A stretch of 56,411 nucleotides of DNA, from contig CACMGJ010000013.1 of the NCBI GenBank assembly GCA_902613175.1, forward strand, positions 1-56,411, in the 5' to 3' direction. Under the pieces are notes generated by a model. The model was given only the letters and a program-made list of their open reading frames with translations, was not told the origin of the DNA and searched no databases. Origin of the DNA: Halieaceae bacterium. GTDB lineage: Bacteria > Pseudomonadota > Gammaproteobacteria > Pseudomonadales > Halieaceae. The stretch's first letter is position 1; each line of letters begins with the position of its first letter. The translations under genes and the position numbers were made by a program. Below, in pieces: positions 9,622-18,195 of the stretch.

Positions 9622-10596
9622 ATGACACATCCCTATGACTCCTTGACGCCAGACTGTGTGGTTGATTGCCTCGAGAGTATCGGTCTTGTCAGCGATTTGC
9701 GTCTTTTGGCGCTGAACAGCTACGAAAATCGTGTCTATCAGGTCGGGATTGAAGGTGCTGACCCCGTCATTTTGAAATTTTACCGAGCCGGAAGATGGAC
9801 TGACGCGCAGATACTCGAGGAGCATGCGTTCGCGCAGGAGCTCGTTGATCATGAGATTTCAGTGGTCGCGCCAGAGTCTTTTGCTGGGGATACGCTTCAT
9901 CACGTTTTGGGGCAACGGTTTTCGGTATTCAAGCGTCGTGGTGGCTATCCGCCTGAGCTCGATAATTTGGATCATCTCTCTCGATTAGGGCAGACCCTGG
10001 GGCGCATTCATCGGGTGGGTGGCGCTACATCGTTTCTTCATCGCCGCGCGCTGTCCCCGACCCGGATGGCAACCGAGTCACGATTGTTTGTGGAAACTGA
10101 TTTTGTGCCGGTGGAGCTTCAATCGGCCTACAGGACATTGGCTCATGACTGCGATCAGGCGGCGACCGAGATTCTGTCAGCAATGACGACAGGTGATCTT
10201 CAGCGTGTGCACGGTGATTGTCATGTGGGCAACATCTTATGGCGCGATGACACTCCCCACTTTGTCGATCTCGATGACTGTATTTCCGGGCCTGTGGTTC
10301 AGGATATCTGGATGTTCTTGAACGGTGATCGTAACCAGCGCGAACTTCAGCTCGGTGAGTTTATAGACGGTTACGAAGAGTTTAATGACTTCGATGAACG
10401 GCAGCTAAGCTGGATTGAGGCATTGCGGACACTGCGAATTATGCACCATGCCGCTTGGTTAGCTCGCCGGTGGAGCGATCCTGCGTTCCCCAAAGCGTTT
10501 CCCTGGTTCGGTCAGCAGCGTTTTTGGGCCGATCACATTCTTGAACTTCGCGAGCAACTCAGCGCCATGCAGGAGGCGCCATTGCGTTTATTGTGA
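9622..10596 (+). CDS. srkA: Stress response serine/threonine kinase SrkA (YihE/RdoA)
   Basis: This 324-residue protein has the SrkA/YihE aminoglycoside-phosphotransferase-like kinase fold. It starts with HPYDSLTPDCVVDCLESIG, has an ATP-lobe segment SYENRVYQVGIEGADPVILKFYR, the catalytic loop HGDCHVGNILW near residue 197, and the metal-binding VDLDDC about 15 residues on. E. coli SrkA protects cells from envelope and oxidative stress death. The length matches the family. The downstream M36 protease gene starts about 130 bp later and may be independent. Confidence 0.93.
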   Translation: MTHPYDSLTPDCVVDCLESIGLVSDLRLLALNSYENRVYQVGIEGADPVILKFYRAGRWTDAQILEEHAFAQELVDHEISVVAPESFAGDTLHHVLGQRFSVFKRRGGYPPELDNLDHLSRLGQTLGRIHRVGGATSFLHRRALSPTRMATESRLFVETDFVPVELQSAYRTLAHDCDQAATEILSAMTTGDLQRVHGDCHVGNILWRDDTPHFVDLDDCISGPVVQDIWMFLNGDRNQRELQLGEFIDGYEEFNDFDERQLSWIEALRTLRIMHHAAWLARRWSDPAFPKAFPWFGQQRFWADHILELREQLSAMQEAPLRLL

Positions 10597-10723
10597 GTTA
10601 TCGCCCGACGTGTTTTTGACGCTAAACAGGGTGTCGCAGCCTCAAATTTTCTCGCCGTTTTTGCGGCAAACCCTAAAAATACTTGCTACGGTTGGATGCA
10701 GTTTTTACCGATGCAGGCAGCCT

Positions 10724-13700
10724 ATGAACCTCGGCACGACGAATCGCTCACTTCTTTCATTGCTCATACTAGGGTTAAGCGCGCCAGCGCTGGCGGCAGT
10801 GATGTCCGCCGAGCCAACACCACGCAGCAACATCGATACCAGTATCACGGGACCCGTTAATCATGAGCTACAACTCTCAACACGTTCGGCGCCAGCTACG
10901 GCCGTAACTCGACAGAGCAGCAGCCTTCCTCTTGATCGTTATGATGATCAACTTGGCGTCACAACCTTTCGCTGGAATCGGGAATCACTTCGAGCACCGA
11001 GTTTCAGAGGAGTAGATAGTGAGGCGCGCTCGCGCCATGCAGCCACGCATTATTTGGAGCAAATGACGGGCGTTGGGGCTACGGGTAAGAAACAGGATGA
11101 GCGTGCGGTACTTAAGGCGCTACATGATATGGGACGTGGTCCTATCATCGCTAAGTTTGCTCAGGAGTTTTCTGGGGTTGAAGTCTTCAACCGAGAGCTC
11201 AATGTGCTAATGGATCGCGATCTCAATATGGTCGCGGCGTCCGGATATTTTGCCAACATCAATCAGAGCCAGAAGAGTACGCCCAAACTTCGATTGTTTG
11301 GCTCGCAGGAATCAGCATTTTCTGTGGCTCTCAGCGATCTCTCGGGTGAGCGGGTGAGTGCGTCTCTGCTCGGCACAGAAAAGCGCGGTAAGTTTGACGT
11401 GGCAACATTATCCACGGATCGCGGCCTGGAACTTCGTGGCCTGTCGCGCGCAAAGCGTGTTTATTTCCCGGGTGTGAGCAAGCTGCACCCGGCTCATTAT
11501 GTCGAAGTTGGTGTGGTTCACCCGAGCTCAGGTCAGGAGCTGCTTTATAGCTATGTCATTGGCCGAGACGGAGACATCTTATTTAGACGAAACCTGGTTG
11601 AGAATGAGGCATACGATTACACCGTTTTCGGGCGTGATGTCGATAAGACCCTACTACAGGGCCCGCACGGTGACGTTATTCCCAAAGTAGGCGAGGGCCC
11701 TGATCCATCGGATATTGTGGATATGACGGTCATTTCCATTGACTCACACGGGTCGCTCAGTACGCAGGATCCATGGATACCGGGTCCAACGTCTGTGTTA
11801 GAGGGCAATAACGTCATTGCCTACGGCGATATCACGGGTGGCGATGGAAAAGATGACACGGATATTTCGCCTTCGGTCACTGCGCCCGGCGTATGGGATT
11901 ACGCCTATGATCCCCTTAACGGTGCCACAAAAGACAATTACAAAGCCGCCGTCGTAAACCTGTTTTACATGAACAACTTCCTTCATGACTGGTGGTATGA
12001 CCACGGCTTTGATGAGCAGTCGTACAACGCACAGTTCTTTAATTACGATCGTGGCGGTGTTGGTGGTGACCCTCTGGTAGTTCAAGGGCAGGACTCATCG
12101 GGGTTCAACAACGCCAACATGTACACGCCAGCGGATGGCGCAAGTCCGCGCATGCAACAGTATTTATTCTTTTCGAAAGAGGCAGACTATGGGGATGACT
12201 GGGGCCTGACAATTACCTCGCACCCTGAGATTGGATTGATGCCATTTACCCGACCTGCAATGTTCGGTCCTCAGATCTACCCAACGCTCAGTGCGAATAT
12301 TGTTCGCGGCAGTGACACAGTTACCTCCGATGGTGGTACCGATGATGATGCCTGTCAGACCCTTCTAAACGTTGAGGATGTAGCGGGAAACATTCTGTTG
12401 GTACCCACTTCAACAGTCCCTGAGTGTGACTACGTGACGCAATCTGCCAATGCACTGGCCGCCGGTGCCATTGGTATGGTTGTCGTGGTCGCGGATAACG
12501 AGTACGTGCTGTTTGGTGATGTCGAGCCGGATGTTGTGCCAACGGTTGGTGTATCCGCTGGTGATATTGCGTCCGTAGAGGCACTTTTGGACGCGGCAGA
12601 GATCGTCTCTGCAGACCTCTTCTCAAACGGTGCGTTGAAGGACTCTGCGTTTGACAACGGCATCATTGCACACGAGTGGGGCCACTATATCCAGAATCGT
12701 CTTGTGGGAAATGCGGCTGGTCTGGTGAACTTTCAGGGGCGTGCTATGGGTGAGGGCTGGAGTGATTTTCATGCACTCATGTTCATGCTCAGAGAGTCTC
12801 AATCGCTCATCGAGGGCAACAGTAGTTTTGAGAGCGGGTACACCGTGAGTACGCACGTAGCGAATTTCACAAACTCGGTTCGGCGCGCACCCTATACAGT
12901 TGATATGGCGACTAACCCACTGACGTTTTCTCATATTCAGGACGGTGCTCAGCCTGAGGGCTTGAGCCCCACCTCAAACGGGTCACCTCACGCGGCTGGT
13001 GAGATGTGGGCCTCGGTGCTGTGGGATGTGTATGTCAGGCTGCTCAATGCGTATGACTTCGACGAGGCCGAGAGCCGCATGGCAGATTATCTTGTCGCAG
13101 GTTACAAGATGACGCCGATAGCGCCAACTTACACTGAGGCGCGGGATGCCATTCTAGCGGCGATGTACACCAACGAGCCGGACGACTATGTCATGGCATT
13201 AGAAGCTTTTGCTCGACGTGGTATGGGCTTGGGAGCGGTCTCACCAGCCCGCGGGGCATATCCATTGTCGGGAGTGACGGAATCCTATTTGAGTCAGCTG
13301 TCGACCTACGAGACAACAAACTTTGAGTTAGAAAAAGACTTTGATGGTTTGGATGCCGGATTCTGTTCACGCGATGGCGTGCTCGATGTCGGCGAGACGG
13401 GCACCATTTCATTTGATGTGAGTAATGCCGGTTCAGAGTTCTTGAGCACTGTTCGCGCGCAGGCCGTGGTTACAAGCAACCATGATGTGACCATCGAGAA
13501 CGATGGTCTGGTGGAGTTCAGCAATCTGGACCTGTTCGAGACCGTTTCTAGCCCAGAGCTGAAGGTTGTTTTGAATTCGGCGGGCACGGCGGACACCTTG
13601 ACTATGGAACTGCAGTTCCTCGAGGTCGAAACTGGTGATGACACGGTTGAACCGGCACCGATTCAATTGAGCACCGTGGTCAACTATGACTTTGCTCCGC

Positions 13701-15292
13701 AGCCTTTGGTGGGTGATCAGGCGGTAGAGGATATGGAGGACCGAAGTTTCTTTGCGACCTTTGAAGAGCAAGTGCTGTATGAGGAAGCATCTCCGGCCGA
13801 GGGTACGCAGCGGGTCGACACGATAAACGTGGGTTTCTTCCAGCAGTTTACGCCGGAGCCCTTGGGCAGCCGTATCATGCTCTTGCTGAATAACCCTTAT
13901 CCCACCGATGTCGTTGCCGAAACCACTGAAATTACGGTGGGCGATGGCGACGACTTTTCTATTAGTTTCTGGCACTACTACTGGGTAGAAGCGGATTGGG
14001 ATGGTGCCGTCGTTGAAGTCAGTATCGATGGCAGTGATTGGCAAGATGCGGCGGATGCAGGCGGTGAGTTTGCGATTGGGTATCCAAGCACCTTGTTGGC
14101 ACTCGATCAGTCTGCGCTGTCAGGCCGGCCAGCCTTTACGGGTCGAAGTGACCCTGACGGTTTCGAGGGTGTGCGGGAAACTATTAGCTTCGGTTCAGCG
14201 CTGAACGGTTCAACGGTGCGTTTCAGATTCCGCATCGCGTCTGATTATTCAGTCGCTGAGTACGGTTGGTGGATAGACAACGTGACCGTTACCAATATTG
14301 CTTCACCTATGCTCTTCGAAACTGTCGCAGGGGACTCCGTTGCCTGCGATAACAGTCTGCCTAGATTGGCTCTGGATCGTGCTGGCGACAGCACGCAAGA
14401 GGGTGGGTCGGTTCAGGTTTCCGCAACGGCAACTGACAGAAACGCCACGGATGTGCTTTCGTATGCTTGGACCCAAGTCTCTGGTCCGGAGGCGGAGCTT
14501 ACAGGTGCAGACACACTTGATGTGACCATTACTTCACCCAGAGTTAAGGATACGGAAATACTGATCTTTGACTTTACGGTAGATGATGGGTCAGGTGGTG
14601 TGGTGACCGAGCGCTTTTCGCTAGAAGTAACCAATATTCCACCAGAGCTAGTCCTCTCCGGTAGCGAGGGCGCACTGGATGAAGGCTCGGCAGCAGCCAT
14701 TACCGTTGAAGTAACGAACGGTGCGGAGGACGATGACTACACCTACGAGTGGATACAAGTCAGCGGTACCTCAGCTACTTTGACCGGACAGAGCACTCCC
14801 AATCTCGCGGTGACACTGCCACGCATTGCGCAGGAAACGGAGACGTTGGTCTTCAACGTTTCGGTTAGTGATGGTGTGGATGCAACCGTGGAGGAATACA
14901 CCTTAACTGCGGTCAATATTGCACCGACGATCTCGGTTTCATTGGATCAGTCCTCTGTGCAAGAGGGTGAGCCTGTCGCCGCAACGGTTACGGTTACCAA
15001 TGCGGCTGTGGGTGAAAGCTACACCTACTCGTGGACACAGATCTCGGGTACGCCCGCCAGTATTTCGGGGCGAACGCTGACATCGGCAACCATTACAACG
15101 CCGAAGGTGAGTGCCACTGAGACTTTGCGTTTCGACGTTATTGTGAGTGACGGTGTGGTGAATGTATCGACACCGTTCTCCATTACGGTTCAGAGCAAGG
15201 CAAGCTCAGGCGGTGCCCTCGACTGGTTAATGCTGGGACTGGTGACCTTGCTAGGACTGAGCCGACGCCGTTTTCTAATGAAGGCGGCATAA
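10724..15292 (+). CDS. M36 (fungalysin-type) metalloprotease with PA insert, Ig-like repeats and GlyGly-CTERM tag
   Basis: This 1,522-residue secreted protease has a signal peptide (MNLGTTNRSLLSLLILGL...ALAA), a propeptide, and the M36 catalytic domain with zinc motif HEWGH near residue 650 and the third ligand in GEGWSDFHAL near 675. A PA domain is inserted before the zinc motif (about 534-626). Three Ig/PKD-like repeats of about 90 residues end the ectodomain (about 1,212-1,492, each with YxWxQVSG). The C-terminus is a GlyGly-CTERM tag: SSGG, a hydrophobic segment, then SRRRF. This tag is cleaved by rhombosortase, and the next gene encodes one. ATG 10724 was chosen because it begins the signal peptide; the earlier frame start overlaps srkA. 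Confidence 0.93.
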   Translation: MNLGTTNRSLLSLLILGLSAPALAAVMSAEPTPRSNIDTSITGPVNHELQLSTRSAPATAVTRQSSSLPLDRYDDQLGVTTFRWNRESLRAPSFRGVDSEARSRHAATHYLEQMTGVGATGKKQDERAVLKALHDMGRGPIIAKFAQEFSGVEVFNRELNVLMDRDLNMVAASGYFANINQSQKSTPKLRLFGSQESAFSVALSDLSGERVSASLLGTEKRGKFDVATLSTDRGLELRGLSRAKRVYFPGVSKLHPAHYVEVGVVHPSSGQELLYSYVIGRDGDILFRRNLVENEAYDYTVFGRDVDKTLLQGPHGDVIPKVGEGPDPSDIVDMTVISIDSHGSLSTQDPWIPGPTSVLEGNNVIAYGDITGGDGKDDTDISPSVTAPGVWDYAYDPLNGATKDNYKAAVVNLFYMNNFLHDWWYDHGFDEQSYNAQFFNYDRGGVGGDPLVVQGQDSSGFNNANMYTPADGASPRMQQYLFFSKEADYGDDWGLTITSHPEIGLMPFTRPAMFGPQIYPTLSANIVRGSDTVTSDGGTDDDACQTLLNVEDVAGNILLVPTSTVPECDYVTQSANALAAGAIGMVVVVADNEYVLFGDVEPDVVPTVGVSAGDIASVEALLDAAEIVSADLFSNGALKDSAFDNGIIAHEWGHYIQNRLVGNAAGLVNFQGRAMGEGWSDFHALMFMLRESQSLIEGNSSFESGYTVSTHVANFTNSVRRAPYTVDMATNPLTFSHIQDGAQPEGLSPTSNGSPHAAGEMWASVLWDVYVRLLNAYDFDEAESRMADYLVAGYKMTPIAPTYTEARDAILAAMYTNEPDDYVMALEAFARRGMGLGAVSPARGAYPLSGVTESYLSQLSTYETTNFELEKDFDGLDAGFCSRDGVLDVGETGTISFDVSNAGSEFLSTVRAQAVVTSNHDVTIENDGLVEFSNLDLFETVSSPELKVVLNSAGTADTLTMELQFLEVETGDDTVEPAPIQLSTVVNYDFAPQPLVGDQAVEDMEDRSFFATFEEQVLYEEASPAEGTQRVDTINVGFFQQFTPEPLGSRIMLLLNNPYPTDVVAETTEITVGDGDDFSISFWHYYWVEADWDGAVVEVSIDGSDWQDAADAGGEFAIGYPSTLLALDQSALSGRPAFTGRSDPDGFEGVRETISFGSALNGSTVRFRFRIASDYSVAEYGWWIDNVTVTNIASPMLFETVAGDSVACDNSLPRLALDRAGDSTQEGGSVQVSATATDRNATDVLSYAWTQVSGPEAELTGADTLDVTITSPRVKDTEILIFDFTVDDGSGGVVTERFSLEVTNIPPELVLSGSEGALDEGSAAAITVEVTNGAEDDDYTYEWIQVSGTSATLTGQSTPNLAVTLPRIAQETETLVFNVSVSDGVDATVEEYTLTAVNIAPTISVSLDQSSVQEGEPVAATVTVTNAAVGESYTYSWTQISGTPASISGRTLTSATITTPKVSATETLRFDVIVSDGVVNVSTPFSITVQSKASSGGALDWLMLGLVTLLGLSRRRFLMKAA

Positions 15293-15367
15293 GCGCATCC
15301 CGCTGGTTCCTGACACCGGTGGCTAGTGGGCTATCTGCTTTTGTACTGTGGAGTAAGGTCCATCGTT

Positions 15368-15952
15368 ATGCAGTTTAAAAGCGTTGATGCGCTGGTTGGA
15401 TTCGTTACGATCCTTGCGATACTGGTGGCGTTACTTCCTGTCGAATGGCAATACCTTCTGGTTTATCAGCGCGACAATTTTCATTGGTATCAGCTATTTA
15501 CCACAAATTTGATCCATGAAAACGCGAGTCATCTTCTGTTGAATCTTGTTGGATTAATCTTCATTGGATTTCTGGCCCGACGTTTTATGAGGGGTCTTCA
15601 GTTCGCCGTGATTCTAATTTTCGGGCTCTTAGGAGCCGTGCTTGCTGAGCATGTACTGGGACAACCGCCCTTTATGTCAATCACGGTCGCAGAGACTCGC
15701 GGATTATCAGGAGCACTTCATGGACTGTTCGCTGCTAGCATGCTGTATCTCGCGGTTGCACGAGATCGTCTTGCCTTAATTGTACTCTGTGGTTTGCTGT
15801 TGAAGGTCAGTGTCGAGGCATTCCGGGGGGAGACCCTAGTGAGTAGCGGTTCGGTAGAGCTTGTTGCGGTGATGGGACATCTTGGTGGAACGATCTCCGG
15901 CTTGGCGTTGGCAGCCGTGCTGGTCCGCAGTCGAACGGCTGGAAGTAAGTAG
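15368..15952 (+). CDS. rrtA: Rhombosortase (rhomboid-family GlyGly-CTERM processing protease)
   Basis: This intramembrane serine protease of about 194 residues has roughly six membrane spans. Serine motif GLSGALHG (Ser near residue 113) and catalytic His in MGHLGGTISG (near 170) are in place, and the short length and HExASHLLLNLVGL segment are typical of rhombosortase. The enzyme recognises the GlyGly-CTERM tag and releases or anchors exported proteins at the outer surface. It starts about 75 bp after the M36 protease, whose C-terminus carries exactly this tag, so the pair is functionally linked. ATG 15368 is preferred over the GTG at 15326 because the membrane protein begins there and GGAG/AAGG precede it. 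Confidence 0.9.
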   Translation: MQFKSVDALVGFVTILAILVALLPVEWQYLLVYQRDNFHWYQLFTTNLIHENASHLLLNLVGLIFIGFLARRFMRGLQFAVILIFGLLGAVLAEHVLGQPPFMSITVAETRGLSGALHGLFAASMLYLAVARDRLALIVLCGLLLKVSVEAFRGETLVSSGSVELVAVMGHLGGTISGLALAAVLVRSRTAGSK

Positions 15953-16070
15953 TTCTCAAGGGATCGATTAAATCTATTTGAGCTGGTTCACACTCTGATC
16001 CGAATTAAATTGAAGTCCAGCTCACAAGGCTTAATCTCTTAAATACATTGAGGCATCTGAGGCAGTTCCG

Positions 16071-16160
16071 ATGGATTTTGGCACCGTGATGTTTTTCGTA
16101 GGCATGTCGATCGCCGCTTTTTTGGCGCGGGTGTGCGTGTGGGCCAGTGAATACAAGTAG
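16071..16160 (+). CDS. Possible 29-residue hydrophobic peptide
   Basis: The frame reads MDFGTVMFFVGMSIAAFLAR then VCVWASEYK and stop. It has one predicted membrane span and is preceded by a GAGG-type purine run about 9 bp upstream of the ATG. A second similarly sized hydrophobic ORF follows 33 bp downstream on the same strand. It matches nothing I recognise and could be chance; the resemblance to small membrane proteins or type I toxins is only in size and hydrophobicity. Confidence 0.3.
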   Translation: MDFGTVMFFVGMSIAAFLARVCVWASEYK

Positions 16161-16193
16161 CAAGCCGCCTCGTTTCTTTCTACTATATTCGTC

Positions 16194-16283
16194 ATGTCTC
16201 CTGATCTGTTCATTGTCGCGCTGTTTACGCTATTAGCCCTTTGGCTGGCGATTGGCATCTTTTCATCTCGGCTCGCGGGTTAA
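16194..16283 (+). CDS. Possible 29-residue hydrophobic peptide
   Basis: The frame reads MSPDLFIVALFTLLALWLAI then GIFSSRLAG and stop, a single hydrophobic helix with a short polar tail. It follows the other small ORF on the same strand and ends just before the tRNA-Cys promoter. No clear Shine-Dalgarno is seen. Reported because two adjacent short frames with well-formed membrane spans are unusual; coding status is unproven. Confidence 0.3.
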   Translation: MSPDLFIVALFTLLALWLAIGIFSSRLAG

Positions 16284-16298
16284 AACCGGTAATCCGTA

Positions 16299-16326
16299 AT
16301 GACAAACTAAGCGAAGTCTGTATACT
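16299..16326 (+). promoter_or_regulatory. Probable sigma-70 promoter of tRNA-Cys
   Basis: A -35-like ATGACA (16299-16304) and a -10 TATACT (16321-16326) are separated by 16 bp and followed by a GC-rich TCGCGC discriminator. This is the usual form of stringently controlled stable-RNA promoters. The tRNA starts about 30 bp downstream. Confidence 0.5.
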
Positions 16327-16357
16327 TCGCGCTTCTTTGGAGCTCGCGCTCCTCTAT

Positions 16358-16431
16358 GGCTCGGTGGCAGAGTGGTGATGCAGCGGATTGCAAATCCGTC
16401 TACGCCGGTTCGATTCCGACCCGAGCCTCCA
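16358..16431 (+). tRNA. tRNA-Cys (anticodon GCA)
   Basis: This is a 74-nt cloverleaf. Acceptor stem GGCTCGG pairs with CCGAGCC, anticodon stem GCGGA/TCCGT holds loop TTGCAAA with anticodon GCA, and the T arm is CCGG-TTCGATT-CCGA-like. The CCA end is encoded. Its last 25 nt are repeated, with two changes, at 20116-20140, marking it as the integration target of the downstream island. Confidence 0.95.
16407..16431 (+). repeat. Left attachment repeat (3' end of tRNA-Cys)
   Basis: The 25-nt 3' end of tRNA-Cys, from GGTTCGATTCC through the CCA, is matched 23/25 by 20116-20140 in the same orientation. This is the attL/attR arrangement left by tRNA-targeted site-specific integration. Confidence 0.75.
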
Positions 16432-16448
16432 TTAATTTTATGTATAAA

Positions 16449-16475
16449 TCAATAGAATCAATAGAATCAATAGGT
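16449..16475 (+). repeat. 9-bp tandem repeat TCAATAGAA, three units
   Basis: Two perfect units and a third ending in GGT lie 18 bp after the tRNA-Cys CCA. This short repeat directly abuts the integration point. Confidence 0.8.
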
Positions 16476-16644
16476 TACGTTTCTTTTTTTATTCCAATTC
16501 CCCAAATGACTCCCCAATTTTCGTATTCAAGATCCTCGATTAGAAGAGCTAAAGTCCAAGGGTCTAGCGAGTAGGCAGTGGTGCCTCAGAAAGCCTGTTT
16601 TATTTAGAAGTACTAAGGTGTAACTGTTGTGCCACGCAGAAAGA

Positions 16645-16704
16645 CCCCCCCGGGGGGGCTACCGCATTTATCCGATAGCAGTAGATACCTGCCAGATACA
16701 TTAG
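16645..16704 (+). repeat. Dispersed repeat, copy A
   Basis: It begins with a perfect C7G7 palindrome (16645-16658), then GCTACCGCATTTATCC, then GATAGCAGTAGATACC and ends GATACATTAG. Copy C (55199-55256, minus) shares the same order nearly base for base, and copy B (17305-17345) shares the second half. The GCTAcC...GATAGC parts can pair as a short hairpin. Confidence 0.75.
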
Positions 16705-16807
16705 AAGGTGATTAAAAAAATCAGTTTGCTTACCCTAGCTCCTTTCTAATTGGTGTATGTGGTTCAGGCTAATTCTTCTCGACAAACCAGTGTTGTTAAG
16801 TTGGCTA

Positions 16808-17230
16808 CTAAAACTGCTGTATTAGGGCGTAAATCACGCCGCCGATGGCGCTTAGCAGAAGCGCGATAAAAGAAAAAAGGCACAGAAAAACGGCTGATCT
16901 GTGACTAATGCTTTGGGAGTAATTTCGTGCCCACCAAATACGCGCAACCAAAATTGTAGAGCCAAAACTCGCTGCTACGAGATCTGATACGCCGCTCGCA
17001 CAAATCCACAGTGTTGGCCACATTACAACTAGGAACTCCGAAAGATTTTGATGGTTCCGAAAAGTAATCATAAAATCCGCATCTGAATAAATTTCCAAGG
17101 AGTGAAACATCTCGGGATTTTGCTGCTTGTTGGCGTAGGTTTTCCGTGCCAAGCTAACACGGGATCCCAAAACCCACCAGAGAACCACTAGAGCTAGTGT
17201 GACGATTGACGTTAATGGATATTCGTTCAT
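16808..17230 (-). CDS. MAPEG-family membrane protein
   Basis: This 140-residue, four-span membrane protein has the MAPEG signature: ARKTYANKQQNPEMF near residues 29-43, then FRNHQNLSEFLVVMWPTLWI (the R-x-H-x-N...E pattern), and VARIWWARNYS in the third/fourth span region. MAPEG proteins include microsomal glutathione transferases and related lipid-peroxide enzymes; bacterial members are mostly uncharacterised. The gene is flanked by dispersed repeat copies A and B inside the tRNA-Cys island and is transcribed toward the tRNA. Confidence 0.72.
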   Translation of the reverse strand: MNEYPLTSIVTLALVVLWWVLGSRVSLARKTYANKQQNPEMFHSLEIYSDADFMITFRNHQNLSEFLVVMWPTLWICASGVSDLVAASFGSTILVARIWWARNYSQSISHRSAVFLCLFSFIALLLSAIGGVIYALIQQF

Positions 17231-17304
17231 TTCATAAACTCGGATTGTTTAACTAACTATATTCTTACCTGCACGTACCACCATAGTTTATTCGGAGCGA
17301 GTGA

Positions 17305-17345
17305 CTGCATTTTTCAATAGCAGTAGTTACCTGCCGGATACATTA
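17305..17345 (+). repeat. Dispersed repeat, copy B
   Basis: CTGCATTTTTCAATAGCAGT followed by AGTTACCTGCC and GGATACATTAG matches copies A and C but lacks the leading GC palindrome. It lies between the divergent MAPEG and secreted-protein genes, about 110 bp before the latter. Confidence 0.7.
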
Positions 17346-17454
17346 GACGCAAATGTTTTTGTTGCTTTTGCGCAAACTTGCATCCAATAAAAAATTGCTT
17401 AACACGCGTTCTCGTTTATGGTTTAACTGTCGAAAATCACTTTTAGGGGCATAG

Positions 17455-18195
17455 ATGATGCGGTTACTAGCAGTAATATTATTGAGCGTTGGCATTCAGG
17501 TGGCACAGGCTGATGACAGTCCCGCTACGGCGTGGGCTGAATACCATGCGTGCCAGTATGGTGAAGGGCAGAATGCCGCGACGATGGCGCAGTGGACAGG
17601 CGTCTGGAACGACTGGATGGACTCGATGGATCGTGACGACTACACAGCGGTTGTTTTGAGTCCACTATATCGCTCACCAGCGACCGAAATTGAGATGCTC
17701 TGGGTCGGGATAACAGACTCTAATCAATCTATGGCAGAGGTACAGAGTAAATGGCGCAATAGCGCCGTGTCCGGCACCTGGCCTGCACCTAACTGCTCAA
17801 TCAGCATGCTGACAACCCAGTTATTAGTCTCAAGCTTTGATCCTGATGAAATGTCAGACGAAATAGTCGTTGCCTACTGGTTATGCAATATGACAGGGGC
17901 TGAATCCATTAATGAGGTTTACGCCGCACACAAAGCAACTATGGATGCAGGCGCAGAGGCCGGAGCGATTCAAGGCTCCAAGATTATCCTGCCTCGCCAA
18001 GGTGTGCCTGAGCGCATTGGTGAATTTGATTTTATGGTGAGCTACACACACCCCTCTATGTCGCAATGGGGAAAAAACGTCGATGATGTATGGATGAGTG
18101 GGAAGCTCGAAAAGGAACAAGCGGCCGCCAACTCGCTTTATGAATGCGGTAACGCAGTTGTCTATACCGGGAGCGTGATTCGTCGGGCTAAGTAA
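17455..18195 (+). CDS. Secreted protein of unknown function
   Basis: This 246-residue protein has a signal peptide (MMRLLAVILLSVGIQVAQAD). The mature part seems to hold two similar halves. The first contains AWAEYHACQYGEG...MAQWTGVWNDWMDSM, and the second YWLCNMTGAESINEVYAAHKA...DDVWMSG. Each has a Cys-containing opening and a later WxxS/xxxW segment, hinting at duplicated ferredoxin-like (Dabb/ABM-like) units. No catalytic motif is visible. AGGGG precedes the ATG by about 5 bp. It is inside the tRNA-Cys island. Confidence 0.6.
   Translation: MMRLLAVILLSVGIQVAQADDSPATAWAEYHACQYGEGQNAATMAQWTGVWNDWMDSMDRDDYTAVVLSPLYRSPATEIEMLWVGITDSNQSMAEVQSKWRNSAVSGTWPAPNCSISMLTTQLLVSSFDPDEMSDEIVVAYWLCNMTGAESINEVYAAHKATMDAGAEAGAIQGSKIILPRQGVPERIGEFDFMVSYTHPSMSQWGKNVDDVWMSGKLEKEQAAANSLYECGNAVVYTGSVIRRAK

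Larger units (their letters stand above)
16432..16807. other. Non-coding left end of the tRNA-Cys island
   Basis: This stretch holds no convincing gene. It contains a three-unit 9-bp tandem TCAATAGAA (16449-16475), two CCCCAA-type motifs near 16497-16520 that resemble integrase arm sites, and dispersed repeat copy A with a C7G7 palindrome (16645-16704). Confidence 0.6.

Noticed and set aside
10541-10723. N-terminal extension of the M36 protease
   Set aside because: It overlaps srkA and precedes the signal peptide; ATG 10724 is the natural start.
16031-16258. 75-residue minus-strand frame opposite the two tiny hydrophobic ORFs
   Set aside because: No family-like sequence or ribosome site; probably the shadow of the plus-strand frames.
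16645-16704. Dispersed repeat as an integron attC site
   Set aside because: It lacks the GTTRRRY/RYYYAAC core sites and no integron integrase is present.
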